Assembly (NCBI GenBank): GCA_029778535.1
Contig: JAKOQB010000124.1
Coordinates: 62,001-126,000, forward strand
Source of the DNA: Pseudomonadota bacterium
GTDB taxonomy: Bacteria > Pseudomonadota > Gammaproteobacteria > Burkholderiales > Burkholderiaceae_F
Reading direction: 5' to 3'
Length of the DNA stretch: 64,000 nucleotides
In this document: in pieces, positions 28,204-37,899 of the stretch
How positions within the stretch are numbered: the stretch's first letter is position 1
Layout: each line of letters starts with the position of its first letter
Program-made: the position numbers and the translations under genes
The notes under the pieces: generated by a model
What the model was told of the DNA's origin: nothing
The model's input: the letters and a program-made list of their open reading frames with translations, nothing else
The model's database searches: none

Positions 28204-28614
28204 TCACGCCGTCGCCATCACCATCCAGCCGACGCCGAAGCGGTCGGTCAGCATGCCGAAGCTCGGCGACCAGAACGTCTTGGCAAGCGGCATCGTCACC
28301 TTGCCGCCGTCGGCAAGCGCGTTGAACACGCGTTGGGTCGCGGCGACGTCGGCGACCGAAATCGCCAGCGAGAAGCCGCCGAACTTCGGGTGCCCCGTGC
28401 AGTCGTCGGCCGCCATCACCGTCGTTGCGCCGATGCGGAAGCTCGAATGCATCACCTTGTTCTCGAACCCCGGCGGCACCATGCCCGGCGGCGGCGGCTC
28501 GGGGCTTTCCTTGTAGCGCATCAGCATCTCGACTTGCGCGCCGAGCGCCTTCTTGTAGAACTCGAGCGCCTGCTCGCAGTTGCCGTCGAAGAACAGATAG
28601 GACTGGACCTGCAT
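28204..28614 (-). CDS. VOC-family glyoxalase/PhnB-like protein
   Basis: 136 residues. It begins MQVQSYLFFDGNCEQALEFYKKALGA and has the paired beta-alpha-beta-beta-beta repeats of the vicinal oxygen chelate fold, close to PhnB/DUF1428-type proteins (CTGHPKFGGFSLAISVAD). The metal ligands typical of glyoxalases are not all obvious. It lies on the minus strand between the YCII-like pseudogene and the beta-propeller gene. YCII-VOC pairs often accompany an ECF sigma factor, which is absent here. Confidence 0.8.
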   Translation of the reverse strand: MQVQSYLFFDGNCEQALEFYKKALGAQVEMLMRYKESPEPPPPGMVPPGFENKVMHSSFRIGATTVMAADDCTGHPKFGGFSLAISVADVAATQRVFNALADGGKVTMPLAKTFWSPSFGMLTDRFGVGWMVMATA

Positions 28615-28652
28615 GGGACCTCCTCATGGGGGTTGCGGTTGCGATGACGCGA

Positions 28653-29086
28653 CTACCTGCCGGCGGCCTTCCGGGCCACCTGCGCGCGCAGACGTTCCTC
28701 CTGCGCGCGCAACTCGGGAGTGAATTCGGCGCCGAAATCCTCCGCCTCGAACACCTGCCGGATCTCCAGTTCGCCGCCGTCATTGTGCGGGTTCGGGCAG
28801 CGCCTGGCCCATTGGATCGCCTCTTCCAGCGACTTGCACTGCCACAGCCAGAAGCCGGCGACGAGTTCCTTCGTCTCCGCGAACGGGCCGTCGATCACCG
28901 TACGCGACTTCCCCGAGAAGCGAACGCGCTTGCCCTTCGAGCTCGGATGCAGGCCCTCGCCGCGAGCAGCACGCCGGCCTGCGCGAGTTCCTCGTTGAAC
29001 TTGCCCATCGCTCCCAGCAGTTCGTGCTTCGGCATCACGCCGGCTTCGGAATCCTTGCTCGCCTTGACGATCACCATGAATCGCAT
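28653..29086 (-). pseudogene. YCII-related (DGPF) protein, interrupted by a frameshift
   Basis: Two frames together encode one YCII-type protein of about 145 residues. The N-terminal part (MRFMVIVKASKDSEAG...AGVLLA) is read in one frame from ATG 29086. The rest (GEGLHPSSKGKRVRFSGK, then VIDGPFAETKELVAGFW) continues in another frame. The switch is at about 28956-28966, where GCGGCGAG is present and GCGGGCGAG would restore the frame, so one G is missing from a G-run. It may be a real pseudogene or a sequencing error. Confidence 0.75.
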
Positions 29087-29198
29087 CGAATTGCCTCCGT
29101 TGAGCGTGAGTCACGATGCGGGACGATCCCGCCTCTGTATTGGACGAATGAGGCGCCGTCAAATCGACAGCGACGCTCGCCTGTTCTTGGGATACGCG

Positions 29199-30203
29199 TT
29201 AGCGCGCGGCGCTCTCGGCACGCCGCCACGCCGCCGGCGGCATGCCGACCGCGCGCTTGAACGCGCGCGCGAACGCGGCCTCGGAGTCGTAGCCGACCTC
29301 GAGCGCGATCGACGCGACATTGGCGTTGGTACTGCGCAGCAGGTTGGACGCGAGCTGCATGCGCCAGTTGGTCAGGTACTGCATCGGCGGTTGGCCCACG
29401 AACTGCACGAAGCGTTCGTGCAGCGCCGAGCGCGACAGCCCGGCCTGCCGGCCGAGCTCGTCGAGCGTCCACGGCGTGGCCGGCTGCTCGTGCAGCAGCG
29501 CGAGCGCGCGGCCGACGTAGCGGTCGCGCAGTCCCGCGAGCCAGCCGCCCGCCGGCTCGGGCAGCGATTCGACGTAACGGCGTACCGCATCGACGAACGC
29601 CATCTCGCTGATGCGCGCGAGCATCGCGTCGCTGCCCGGGCCGGGCGCGCGCGATTCGGCCGCGGCCTGCTCGATCACGCGGCCGACCCAGCCGCCCGCG
29701 CGCGCAGCAGGGATGTGCAGCAGGCGCGGCAACGCCGCGATCAGCGGATTGAACGGCCGCAGGTCGCAGCCGATGAAGCCGCACACCAGCACCGTGTCGG
29801 CGTGGTCGACCGGCGCGGTCGTGCCGGGCTGCTCGACGCCGTAGTGAAACGCGATCGGGATCGGCTTGGGCTGATCGCGGGTCTCGAACACCCAGTTGGC
29901 GTCGATGCGCTGCGGCGGCAGTTCCGGCGCGCTCGACAGCACGTGCGCATCGCCCTGCGGAAACAACACGATGTCGCCGGCCGCGAGCCGCACCGGATTC
30001 AGCCCCGACACCGCGGCCCAGCCGTTGCCCTTGGCGACCAGGTGGTACTCGATCACGTGCTCGGCGCCCGGCATCACGGCTGCGGCGATCTCGCGCGCGG
30101 GCGGCGCCTCCGCCGCCCAGCGGTCGCGATAGCTGACGTAATAGAACACGGCGCCGCGCAGGCGGACCGTACGCAATACGTCGGACAGCGTGTCCTGGCT
30201 CAT
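29199..30203 (-). CDS. AraC-family transcriptional regulator with N-terminal cupin
   Basis: 334 residues. The N-terminal cupin_6-type sensor (RGAVFYYVSYRDRW, EYHLVAKGNGWAAV) is followed by a C-terminal pair of helix-turn-helices (TLDELGRQAGLSRSALHERF, then NVASIALEVGYDSEAAFARAF), the standard AraC layout. ATG 30203 is chosen because it begins the conserved cupin start; the track ORF extends 12 residues upstream. It is divergent from a methyltransferase gene 245 bp away, a possible target. Confidence 0.9.
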   Translation of the reverse strand: MSQDTLSDVLRTVRLRGAVFYYVSYRDRWAAEAPPAREIAAAVMPGAEHVIEYHLVAKGNGWAAVSGLNPVRLAAGDIVLFPQGDAHVLSSAPELPPQRIDANWVFETRDQPKPIPIAFHYGVEQPGTTAPVDHADTVLVCGFIGCDLRPFNPLIAALPRLLHIPAARAGGWVGRVIEQAAAESRAPGPGSDAMLARISEMAFVDAVRRYVESLPEPAGGWLAGLRDRYVGRALALLHEQPATPWTLDELGRQAGLSRSALHERFVQFVGQPPMQYLTNWRMQLASNLLRSTNANVASIALEVGYDSEAAFARAFKRAVGMPPAAWRRAESAAR

Positions 30204-30448
30204 GGGCGGGCGGCGCCGCGAAAAAGGACGCGCGAGCAAATATCGGCGACGCGCAGCGAAGCGTCAATCGCGCCGCTCGCCAACAATGCGCGGCATCGAT
30301 CGTTTGCCAATCGAGTCGTGCTCCGGCCGACCCGGGAATCCGCGAGAGTGAAGCTGACCCAACCCTGTCCGGTTTGACGCGAAAAGGCCGTCTTGTGGCA
30401 CGCAAGGCCGCCGCACTTCCCTTCGGTTTATCCACCAAGGAATCCACC

Positions 30449-31291
30449 ATGACCTTCGTTCAGACTCGTCCCGCCGCACCCGTGCAACCCGACTTCGACG
30501 CCATCAAGGCCAGGCAGCAGGCCACGTGGTCGAGCGGCGACTACGCGGTGATCGGCATCACGTTGCAGATCGTCGGCGAATCGCTCGCCGAGGCGGTCGA
30601 CATCCGCGCCGGCGAGCGCGTGCTCGACGTGGCCGCGGGCAACGGCAACGCCACGCTGGCTGCGGCGCGCCGCTTCGCGCACGTCACGTCGACCGATTAC
30701 GTTCCGGCGTTGCTGGAGAAGTGCGCCGCGCGCGCGCAGGCCGACGGGCTCGCGGTCACCTGCCAGGTCGCCGATGCGGAGGCGTTGCCGTTCGCCGATG
30801 CGAGCTTCGATGTCGCGCTGTCGACCTTCGGCGCGATGTTCACGCCGCAGCACGCGCGCACCGCCGGCGAGATGCTGCGCGTGGTCCGTCCCGGCGGCCG
30901 CATCGGGCTGGCGAGCTGGACGCCGGAGGGCTTCATCGGCCAGCTGTTCAAGCTGATCGGCAGCCACGTCCCGCCGCCGGCGGGGCTGAAGTCTCCGGCG
31001 CTATGGGGCAGCGAGCCACACATCGTCGAGCTGTTCGGCGCGCAGGCCGCGGACATCCACTGCGAGCGCAGGTACTTCAAGTTCCGCTACGCCTCGGCCG
31101 CGCACTGGCTGCAGATCTTCCGCGACTACTACGGGCCGATGCACAAGGCGTTCGCCGCGCTCGACGCGGCCGGCCGGGCAAAACTCGAGGCCGACATCAC
31201 GTCGCTGCTCGCACGGCTGAACGTGGCGGGGCCGGCGTCGCTGGTCGTGCCCGGCGAGTACCTCGAAGTCGTGATCACCAAGCGCGATTGA
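30449..31291 (+). CDS. Class I SAM-dependent methyltransferase
   Basis: 280 residues. Motif I is RVLDVAAGNGNATLAAARRF, the acidic residue after motif II is in TSTDYVPALLEKC, and DAEALPFADASFDVALSTFG is the UbiE/COQ5-like post I segment. A downstream domain is typical of Methyltransf_11 enzymes. The substrate is unknown. An AAGGA-type ribosome binding site precedes the ATG; the track start 25 codons upstream is not supported. It is divergent from the AraC gene and followed by ahcY, which recycles the SAH such enzymes produce. Confidence 0.85.
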   Translation: MTFVQTRPAAPVQPDFDAIKARQQATWSSGDYAVIGITLQIVGESLAEAVDIRAGERVLDVAAGNGNATLAAARRFAHVTSTDYVPALLEKCAARAQADGLAVTCQVADAEALPFADASFDVALSTFGAMFTPQHARTAGEMLRVVRPGGRIGLASWTPEGFIGQLFKLIGSHVPPPAGLKSPALWGSEPHIVELFGAQAADIHCERRYFKFRYASAAHWLQIFRDYYGPMHKAFAALDAAGRAKLEADITSLLARLNVAGPASLVVPGEYLEVVITKRD

Positions 31292-31362
31292 CCGAACGAT
31301 GATCGCTGTCTGAACGGCGGCCCGGCCGCGCGCCTGCGACACGCACGCGCCCGGGCCGCGGG

Positions 31363-31368
31363 TACAAT
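31363..31368 (+). promoter_or_regulatory. Candidate -10 element of ahcY
   Basis: TACAAT, 10 bp before the start of the SAH riboswitch. No clear -35 was found. The spacing puts the transcript start near the riboswitch 5' end. Confidence 0.5.
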
Positions 31369-31377
31369 CCGCGCTCG

Positions 31378-31462
31378 CTTCGAGGAGCGTTGCGACGGGG
31401 CCATCGCCCCGCCAGGCTCGAAGCGGCCACCCGCCCGGGTGGCACGTTCCAACGGCGCTCGC
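31378..31462 (+). promoter_or_regulatory. SAH riboswitch upstream of ahcY
   Basis: The sequence contains the hallmark conserved segments of the S-adenosylhomocysteine riboswitch: CGAGGAGCGTTGCGACGG at the start, GCCAGGCTCG closing the first helix, a variable GC hairpin, and AACGGCGCTCGC near the end, which can pair with the GAGCG segment as a pseudoknot. It lies 30 bp before the ahcY start. The known mechanism is to turn on ahcY when toxic SAH accumulates. Confidence 0.92.
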
Positions 31463-31491
31463 AAACTTCTTTCCCCAAAGGAGGGCGCGAG

Positions 31492-32910
<1,419 letters not shown>

Positions 32911-32915
32911 TGGGG

Positions 32916-32990
32916 AGTCGGCAGTCGGCGGTCGGCAGCAAATGTCCGGACTGCCATCCGCCGACTGAAGACTGCCGACTGAAGACTGCC
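32916..32990. repeat. Heptamer array C (GTCGGCA type, inverted arms)
   Basis: The left arm (32916-32938) is gtcggca gtcggcg gtcggca and the right arm (32950-32990) is its complement, actgccatccgccgactgaa then two actgccgactgaa-like units. It fills the ahcY-panE gap, with the right arm ending 3 bp before the panE ATG. This is the same unit type as array A. Confidence 0.8.
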
Positions 32991-32992
32991 TT

Positions 32993-33919
32993 ATGCGAAT
33001 CCTGGTGATGGGCGCCGGCGGGGTCGGCGGCTACTTCGGCGCGCTGTATGCGCGGACGGAGCATGAGGTGACGTTCGTCGCGCGCGGTGCGCATCTGGCC
33101 GCGCTGCGCGCGAACGGCCTCACGATTGAAAGCGGCGTGACGCCGCTGCACCTCGCGTCGGTACGCGCGACCGACGACCCGGCGTCCACCGGCGCCGTCG
33201 ACGTGGTGATGTTCTGCACCAAGCTGTGGGATGTCGAGTCGGCGGGCCGGCAGATCGCGCCGGTGGTCGCCAAGGGCGGGATCGTGATTCCGTTCCAGAA
33301 CGGCGTCGACAGCCACTCGATCCTGCAGCGCCTGCTCGGACCGGAGCGCGTGGCGGGCGGCGTGGCGCAGATCGCCGCCACCATCAAGGCGCCGGGCGTA
33401 ATCGCGCATACGGGCACGATGGCCCGGCTGCAGGTCGGCGCGTTCACGCCCGCGCTGGCGGATCAGGTGCGCGCGTTCGCCGCGGCCGGCAAGGCGGCGG
33501 GCGTCAACATCGAGGCCGTCGACGACATCGAAAAGGCGCTGTGGCAGAAGTTCGCGATGCTCGCCGCGCTGTCCGGCACCACGTGCCTTGCGCGCCAGCC
33601 GGTCGGCACGGTGCGCGCGGACCCCGAACTGCGGGCCACCTTCACCGCCGCGGTGCGCGAGGCGGCTGCGGTTGCTCAGGCGAAAGGCATCGCGCTCGGC
33701 GCCGATTTCGTCGAGCGCCAGCTCGGCTTCCTCGACGGACTGCCGGCGGAGATGCGCTCGTCGATGCTGAACGATCTGACCGCGGGCAACCGGCTCGAGG
33801 CACCGTGGCTGTCCGGCGCGGTCGCGCGCATGGCGCGCGAACTGAACCTCGCCGCGCCGGTCAGTACCACGATCTACGCGGCGATGAAGCCGTACCTGAA
33901 CGGCGCCACGGCGCGATGA
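32993..33919 (+). CDS. 2-dehydropantoate 2-reductase family protein
   Basis: 308 residues. The N-terminal Rossmann motif is MRILVMGAGGVGGYFGALYA, with the family substrate segment VIPFQNGVDS and an AIEAVDDIEKALWQKF-like C-terminal domain containing the catalytic-Lys region (DIEKALWQKFAML). Ketopantoate reductases supply pantoate for coenzyme A, but paralogues with other substrates are common in this family, so panE is not assigned with certainty. It is separated from ahcY by a heptamer repeat array. Confidence 0.85.
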   Translation: MRILVMGAGGVGGYFGALYARTEHEVTFVARGAHLAALRANGLTIESGVTPLHLASVRATDDPASTGAVDVVMFCTKLWDVESAGRQIAPVVAKGGIVIPFQNGVDSHSILQRLLGPERVAGGVAQIAATIKAPGVIAHTGTMARLQVGAFTPALADQVRAFAAAGKAAGVNIEAVDDIEKALWQKFAMLAALSGTTCLARQPVGTVRADPELRATFTAAVREAAAVAQAKGIALGADFVERQLGFLDGLPAEMRSSMLNDLTAGNRLEAPWLSGAVARMARELNLAAPVSTTIYAAMKPYLNGATAR

Positions 33920-33930
33920 AGGAAGACCCG

Positions 33931-34272
33931 ATGCGCATTCTCCTCGTCTGGATCCTGAACGCCGTTGCGCTATGGCTCGTCACGCTGATCGTGCCCGGTG
34001 TGCAGATCCAGGACCCCGTGCACGCATTTATCGCCGCGATCGTGCTCGGACTCGTGAACGCGCTGGTCAAGCCGGTGCTCGTCATTCTGACTTTGCCGAT
34101 CACCGTGGTCACGCTCGGGCTGTTCCTGCTGGTGATCAACGCGCTGCTATTCTGGGCCGTGGGCTCGCTGCTGCCCGGATTTCACGTTGCCGGCTTCTGG
34201 TGGGCGATGGCCGGTGCGCTGCTGTACAGCATCCTGTGCTGGGCGTTCTCGACGCTGCTGCCGCGGCGCTAG
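33931..34272 (+). CDS. Phage-holin-like DUF (Phage_holin_4_2) membrane protein
   Basis: 113 residues with about four hydrophobic segments (LLVWILNAVALWLVTLIV, AFIAAIVLGLVNALVKPV, ITVVTLGLFLLVINALLF, FWWAMAGALLYSILCWAF). Despite the name these proteins are widespread chromosomal membrane proteins of unknown role. ATG 33931 with AAGGAAG is preferred to the earlier ATG that overlaps the panE stop. In Burkholderiales this gene normally sits between ahcY and metF, as here. Confidence 0.85.
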   Translation: MRILLVWILNAVALWLVTLIVPGVQIQDPVHAFIAAIVLGLVNALVKPVLVILTLPITVVTLGLFLLVINALLFWAVGSLLPGFHVAGFWWAMAGALLYSILCWAFSTLLPRR

Positions 34273-34324
34273 CAGCTTGACGCCCGGCGCCGCAAGACTC
34301 CAAAATGGATCTTGTGCATCCGTT

Positions 34325-34666
34325 ATGGAGCAACGAGTGGCTGTCAATCTTTCGGTCAAGAACGTGCCGGACGAATTGGCGCAGAAACTGCGCGAACGCG
34401 CACAGCGCAATCGCCGGTCGCTGCAGCGCGAACTGCTCAGCATTCTCGAAGGGGCGGCCGCCGACACGCGCGGCGGACAGGCAGCAAGGGAATGGGAGGC
34501 AACTGCCCCGGAGAAGGGCAAGCTGCCGATCGAGGAGATCGCGGCGCGAGCGCGGGAAATCTTTCCGCGTCCAACGAAGGGTGAATCGGCAACAGCCATC
34601 ATCCGGGGCATGCGCGACGGCCGATACGGCGACCGCTGGCTGAAGACCGGCCGGCACGACGACTGA
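34325..34666 (+). CDS. Ribbon-helix-helix antitoxin (FitA/VapB type)
   Basis: 113 residues. The N-terminal part (AVNLSVKNVPDELAQKLRERAQRNRRSLQRELLSILE) is an Arc/CopG ribbon-helix-helix DNA-binding domain of the FitA type. The C-terminal tail is charged and should neutralise the toxin. A GTG at 34337 is an alternative start. Its stop overlaps the toxin ATG (TGATG), the usual coupling in type II systems. It is expected to autoregulate the pair. Confidence 0.88.
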   Translation: MEQRVAVNLSVKNVPDELAQKLRERAQRNRRSLQRELLSILEGAAADTRGGQAAREWEATAPEKGKLPIEEIAARAREIFPRPTKGESATAIIRGMRDGRYGDRWLKTGRHDD

Positions 34667-35112
34667 TGCGCCGGCTGTATGTCGCCGAACCTGTCGCTGC
34701 CTACCGGACGCGGCCGCCCATAGTCGTCGACGCCAGCGTGCTGGCGGCGTCGATTCTTGGCGAACCGACACGCGCAGAAGCCGAGTTGCTGATGCGTGGC
34801 CGGCGGCTGACGGCGCCGACGCTGATTGACTACGAGCTGACCCACGTGGCGGTTCGGAAGCTGCGCGCGCATGCCCTCTCAGAGCGACAGTTCACCGCGG
34901 CAATGGAGAACTTTGCCGCGCTCGACCTGGTGCGTCACGCCGTTGATCCGCTGCCGATGTCGGCCTTGGCGCGGCGTTACGAAATGTCCGCATACGACGC
35001 AGCGTACCTCTGGCTTGCGGGGCTGCTCGACGCACCTCTCGTCACCTTCGATCGCCAGCTCGCACGCGCGGCGCTCGACCATCTGAACCGGCCAAAGGAC
35101 AACCGCGCATGA
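34666..35112 (+). CDS. PIN-domain toxin ribonuclease (VapC/FitB family)
   Basis: 148 residues. The PIN active site is complete: Asp22 in VVDASVL, Glu57 in LIDYELTHV, Asp111 in SAYDAAYLWL and Asp129 in VTFDRQLA. PIN toxins cleave RNA, often tRNA or rRNA, with Mg2+. It is translationally coupled to the ribbon-helix-helix antitoxin. The pair is inserted between the holin-like gene and metF, which are adjacent in relatives. Confidence 0.9.
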   Translation: MRRLYVAEPVAAYRTRPPIVVDASVLAASILGEPTRAEAELLMRGRRLTAPTLIDYELTHVAVRKLRAHALSERQFTAAMENFAALDLVRHAVDPLPMSALARRYEMSAYDAAYLWLAGLLDAPLVTFDRQLARAALDHLNRPKDNRA

Positions 35113-35160
35113 CCTCGTCGTTTGACGGCCTGCCCGTCTCGTTTCCGGCGCGCCCTTGAG

Positions 35161-35997
35161 ATGCAGCGCACCTACAGCTTCGAATTCTTCCCGCCCAAGT
35201 CGCCCGAGGGCGCCGACAAGCTGCGCGTGGTGCGCACGCGGCTGGCCGAAGTGAAGCCGGCGTTCTTTTCCGTGACGTTCGGCGCCGGCGGCAGCACGCG
35301 CGAAGGCACGTGGAACACGGTGATGGAGATCCACGCCGCCGGACTGCCGGTCGCGCCACACATTTCATGCATCGGCACCACGCGCGAACAGGTCGCGCAG
35401 CTGATCGACGGCTACCGCGCGGCGGGCATCAGGCGGCTGGTCGCGCTGCGCGGCGACCCGCCGTCGGGCGCGGCGGGCGGCGCCGGCGACTTCCGCTACG
35501 CGAACGAACTGGTCGCGTTCATCCGCGCCGAGGCCGGCGACTGGTTTCACATCGAGGTCGCCGCGTATCCGGAGATGCACCCGCAGGCGCGGTCGCCGGA
35601 CGACGACCGCGCCAACTTCCTGCGCAAAGTCCGAGCGGGCGCGAACTCGGCGATCACGCAGTACTTCTACAACGCCGACGCCTATTTCCGCTTCTGCCGC
35701 GAGGTCGAGGCGGCCGGGTGCACGGCGCCGATCGTGCCCGGCATCATGCCGATCACGAATTTCACGCAGCTGGCACGCTTTTCCGACAACTGCGGCGCGG
35801 AGATCCCGCGCTGGATCCGGCTGAAGCTCGCGGGCTTCGGCGACGACAAGGTTTCGATCCGCGCCTTCGGCCTGGACGTGGTGACCGATCTGTGCGAGCG
35901 GTTGTTGGCGGCCGGCGCGCCGGGGCTGCACTTCTACACGATGAACCAGGCCGACGCCGCGCTCGCGCTGTGGCGGCGGCTCGGCCTGCCGAAGTGA
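35161..35997 (+). CDS. metF: Methylenetetrahydrofolate reductase
   Basis: 278 residues. It reduces 5,10-methylene-THF to 5-methyl-THF for methionine synthesis. The starting segment YSFEFFPPKSPEGADKL, the flavin and folate-binding SVTFGAGGSTREGTWN, PHISCIGTTREQ and RRLVALRGDPP are all intact. ATG 35161 is chosen over the upstream track start because it is the family start. It closes the ahcY-holin-metF block of the methyl cycle and is convergent with a GST gene. Confidence 0.97.
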   Translation: MQRTYSFEFFPPKSPEGADKLRVVRTRLAEVKPAFFSVTFGAGGSTREGTWNTVMEIHAAGLPVAPHISCIGTTREQVAQLIDGYRAAGIRRLVALRGDPPSGAAGGAGDFRYANELVAFIRAEAGDWFHIEVAAYPEMHPQARSPDDDRANFLRKVRAGANSAITQYFYNADAYFRFCREVEAAGCTAPIVPGIMPITNFTQLARFSDNCGAEIPRWIRLKLAGFGDDKVSIRAFGLDVVTDLCERLLAAGAPGLHFYTMNQADAALALWRRLGLPK

Positions 35998-36003
35998 CCG
36001 CTT

Positions 36004-36666
36004 TCAGTTCGGTGCGCGGCGATACGGTTCGTCGTGCGCGACGAAGTCGTTTTCCTGCACGGCCGCGGCGAGCCACTCCTTCATCTCCGGCAGATCGAGC
36101 ATGGTGTGCATGTATTCATCGAGCGCAGGCGCGAGCTTCGGCTTGTAGGTGTTGAAGCGCGTGACCACCGGCGCGTAGTACGCGTCGGCAATGCAGAACC
36201 GCCCGAACAGGAACGGCCCGTCGGCCCGGTGGCGCGCGCGCAGCCCGGTCCAGATCGCGCTGATGCGGTCGATGTCGTCCTGCACCGCGACGTTCCAGCC
36301 GAGCCCGGCCAGGTTCGCGGTGACGTTCATGCTCAGGTGCGTGCGCAGCGCCGGAAAGCCCGCGTGCATCTCGGCGCAGATCGCGCGTGCCTCGGCGCGC
36401 TGTTTGGCGTCGCGCGGCCACAACTGCTTGTCGGGGAACTTCTCGGCCACATACTCGGCGATCGCCAGCGTGTCCCATACCGTCACGCCGTCGTCAACCA
36501 GCACCGGCACCTTGCCGGTCGGGCCGAAGGCGAGTGCGTCGCGCTTGAACGTGGGCGAATTGAAACTGAGCTTGACCTCATCGAAGGCGATGCCGGCGTG
36601 GCGCAGCAGCAGCCACGGACGCATCGACCACGACGAGTAGTTCTTGTTGCCGATCACCAGCTTCAC
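36004..36666 (-). CDS. Glutathione S-transferase family protein (first)
   Basis: 220 residues. It begins MKLVIGNKNYSSWSMRPWLLLRHAG, with the thioredoxin-like N-terminal domain containing GKVPVLVDDGVTVWDTLAIAEYVAE and a C-terminal all-helical domain. The SSWSMRP motif indicates a Ser-type active site. The substrate is unknown. It is convergent with metF (6-bp gap) and followed upstream by a second GST-like gene on the same strand. Confidence 0.9.
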   Translation of the reverse strand: MKLVIGNKNYSSWSMRPWLLLRHAGIAFDEVKLSFNSPTFKRDALAFGPTGKVPVLVDDGVTVWDTLAIAEYVAEKFPDKQLWPRDAKQRAEARAICAEMHAGFPALRTHLSMNVTANLAGLGWNVAVQDDIDRISAIWTGLRARHRADGPFLFGRFCIADAYYAPVVTRFNTYKPKLAPALDEYMHTMLDLPEMKEWLAAAVQENDFVAHDEPYRRAPN

Positions 36667-36691
36667 GCAGCCTCCTTCGGGGAACGAATCG

Positions 36692-37339
36692 TCACTGCGT
36701 CGGCCAATGTGCCTCGAACACCGACGCGACGCATGGTGCGCACTCGATTGTCTGGAGCAGCGCGTGGAAGCGCGGCCGGCTTTCCTTCAGATGCGCGCGC
36801 GTGCCGGACCAGCGCGACACGACGGCCGCCAGCAGGTCGAGCGCGCCGATCCGATCGTCGCTCAGGTACGGCGCGGCCGGAAACGTGTCGGCAAACACAT
36901 CCCACAGCCGGTGCAGCCGCGCGCGCGCGCCGGCGCAGACGCGCTTGGCCAGTTCGTCGTCGCACGGCGCGCACCAGCGTTCCGGATAGTCGATCACGCC
37001 GATCGCCGCGTAGCAGTTGGCGGCGATGTACGTCAGACCGCGGATCGCCTGTGCGCGGCGTGACGGCAGCGCGGGCAGCAGGCCGCTCGCCGGGTGACGC
37101 AGCGCCAGTTCGATCAGGATCGCGCTGCTCTCGGTCAGCACCGCGCCGTCGTCGAGCACCAGCGTCGGCACCTGCGCCAGCGGATTGACGCGCTTCAGTG
37201 CATCGAGTCCGGGGCCGGGCTGCCACGACGCGGCATCGATCAGCCGGTACTCGATGCCCGCGAGCCGCAGCGCGGCCTCGATCGCGGCCACGCCCGAGCC
37301 CTTCGCGCCGTACAGCGTCAGCATCGGCTCCGCCGTCAC
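36692..37339 (-). CDS. Glutathione S-transferase family protein (second)
   Basis: 215 residues from a GTG start (alternative ATG 37324 with a GGAG). The N-terminal half holds LTLYGAKGSGVAAIEAALR, LAQVPTLVLDDGAVLTESSAILIELA, the usual glutathione site, and a helical C-terminal domain. It differs clearly from the first GST, so it is not a recent duplication. It lies 25 bp upstream of the first GST on the same strand, and DUF2917 (second copy) is immediately upstream. Confidence 0.85.
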   Translation of the reverse strand: MTAEPMLTLYGAKGSGVAAIEAALRLAGIEYRLIDAASWQPGPGLDALKRVNPLAQVPTLVLDDGAVLTESSAILIELALRHPASGLLPALPSRRAQAIRGLTYIAANCYAAIGVIDYPERWCAPCDDELAKRVCAGARARLHRLWDVFADTFPAAPYLSDDRIGALDLLAAVVSRWSGTRAHLKESRPRFHALLQTIECAPCVASVFEAHWPTQ

Positions 37340-37348
37340 GGGCTCGCG

Positions 37349-37804
37349 TCAGACGAACTGCGCGAGCGTCGGCGCTGTCGTCGCGATGCCGATCGCGACC
37401 AGCGCGGGAATCGCCACGCCGACCACCGCCGCGAGCACGGCCAGCGTCCCGCGCGGCACGTGCGGCGTCCACGCGGGCGCCGGCAGCCGCCGCGCCGCGC
37501 GCGCCAGCCGAAGGAAGCCTTCGCCGGCGTGCCGCGCCAGCGCGCGCATCCCGCCGCCGCCGGGCGGCTCAATCAGTTCGACGCGGGTCGCGCCCAGGCC
37601 TTCGATCACCGAGCGCCGGTGCGTGCGCAGCGCGACTTCGTCGCCGCCGAGCGCGAACACGTCCTGCGGTTCGCCTTCCTCGGTCAGCCAGACGCCGCCG
37701 TAGATCACCTTCACGCGCGTCCCGCGCTTGCCTTCCAGCATCAGCAGCTGCTCATGGCCGAGATCGATCGTCCGCGACGTGACCGGTCCCCATTCGCCCA
37801 TCAT
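37349..37804 (-). CDS. DUF2917 protein with C-terminal membrane segment (second copy)
   Basis: 151 residues from an ATG with GGAGG. The DUF2917 part (LLMLEGKRGTRVKVIYGGVWLTEEGEPQDVFALGGDEVAL) resembles the first copy at 25.4 kb. Unlike it, this one continues with a Pro/Arg-rich stretch and a hydrophobic C-terminal segment (TLAVLAAVVGVAIPALVAIGIA) that should anchor it in the membrane. It is divergent from a LysR gene, repeating the arrangement of the first pair. Confidence 0.75.
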   Translation of the reverse strand: MMGEWGPVTSRTIDLGHEQLLMLEGKRGTRVKVIYGGVWLTEEGEPQDVFALGGDEVALRTHRRSVIEGLGATRVELIEPPGGGGMRALARHAGEGFLRLARAARRLPAPAWTPHVPRGTLAVLAAVVGVAIPALVAIGIATTAPTLAQFV

Positions 37805-37899
37805 GACAACCTCCACTGCGTGATTGGCCTTGCGGCACGGGCGAATTAGAGGACACCGAGCGCGCGCCGACAAACGAAAAGAGCGCAATTGATGCATGC

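Noticed and set aside
33931-34272. Phage-holin-like gene considered as prophage
   Set aside because: No other phage genes; the gene belongs to a conserved chromosomal ahcY-metF block.
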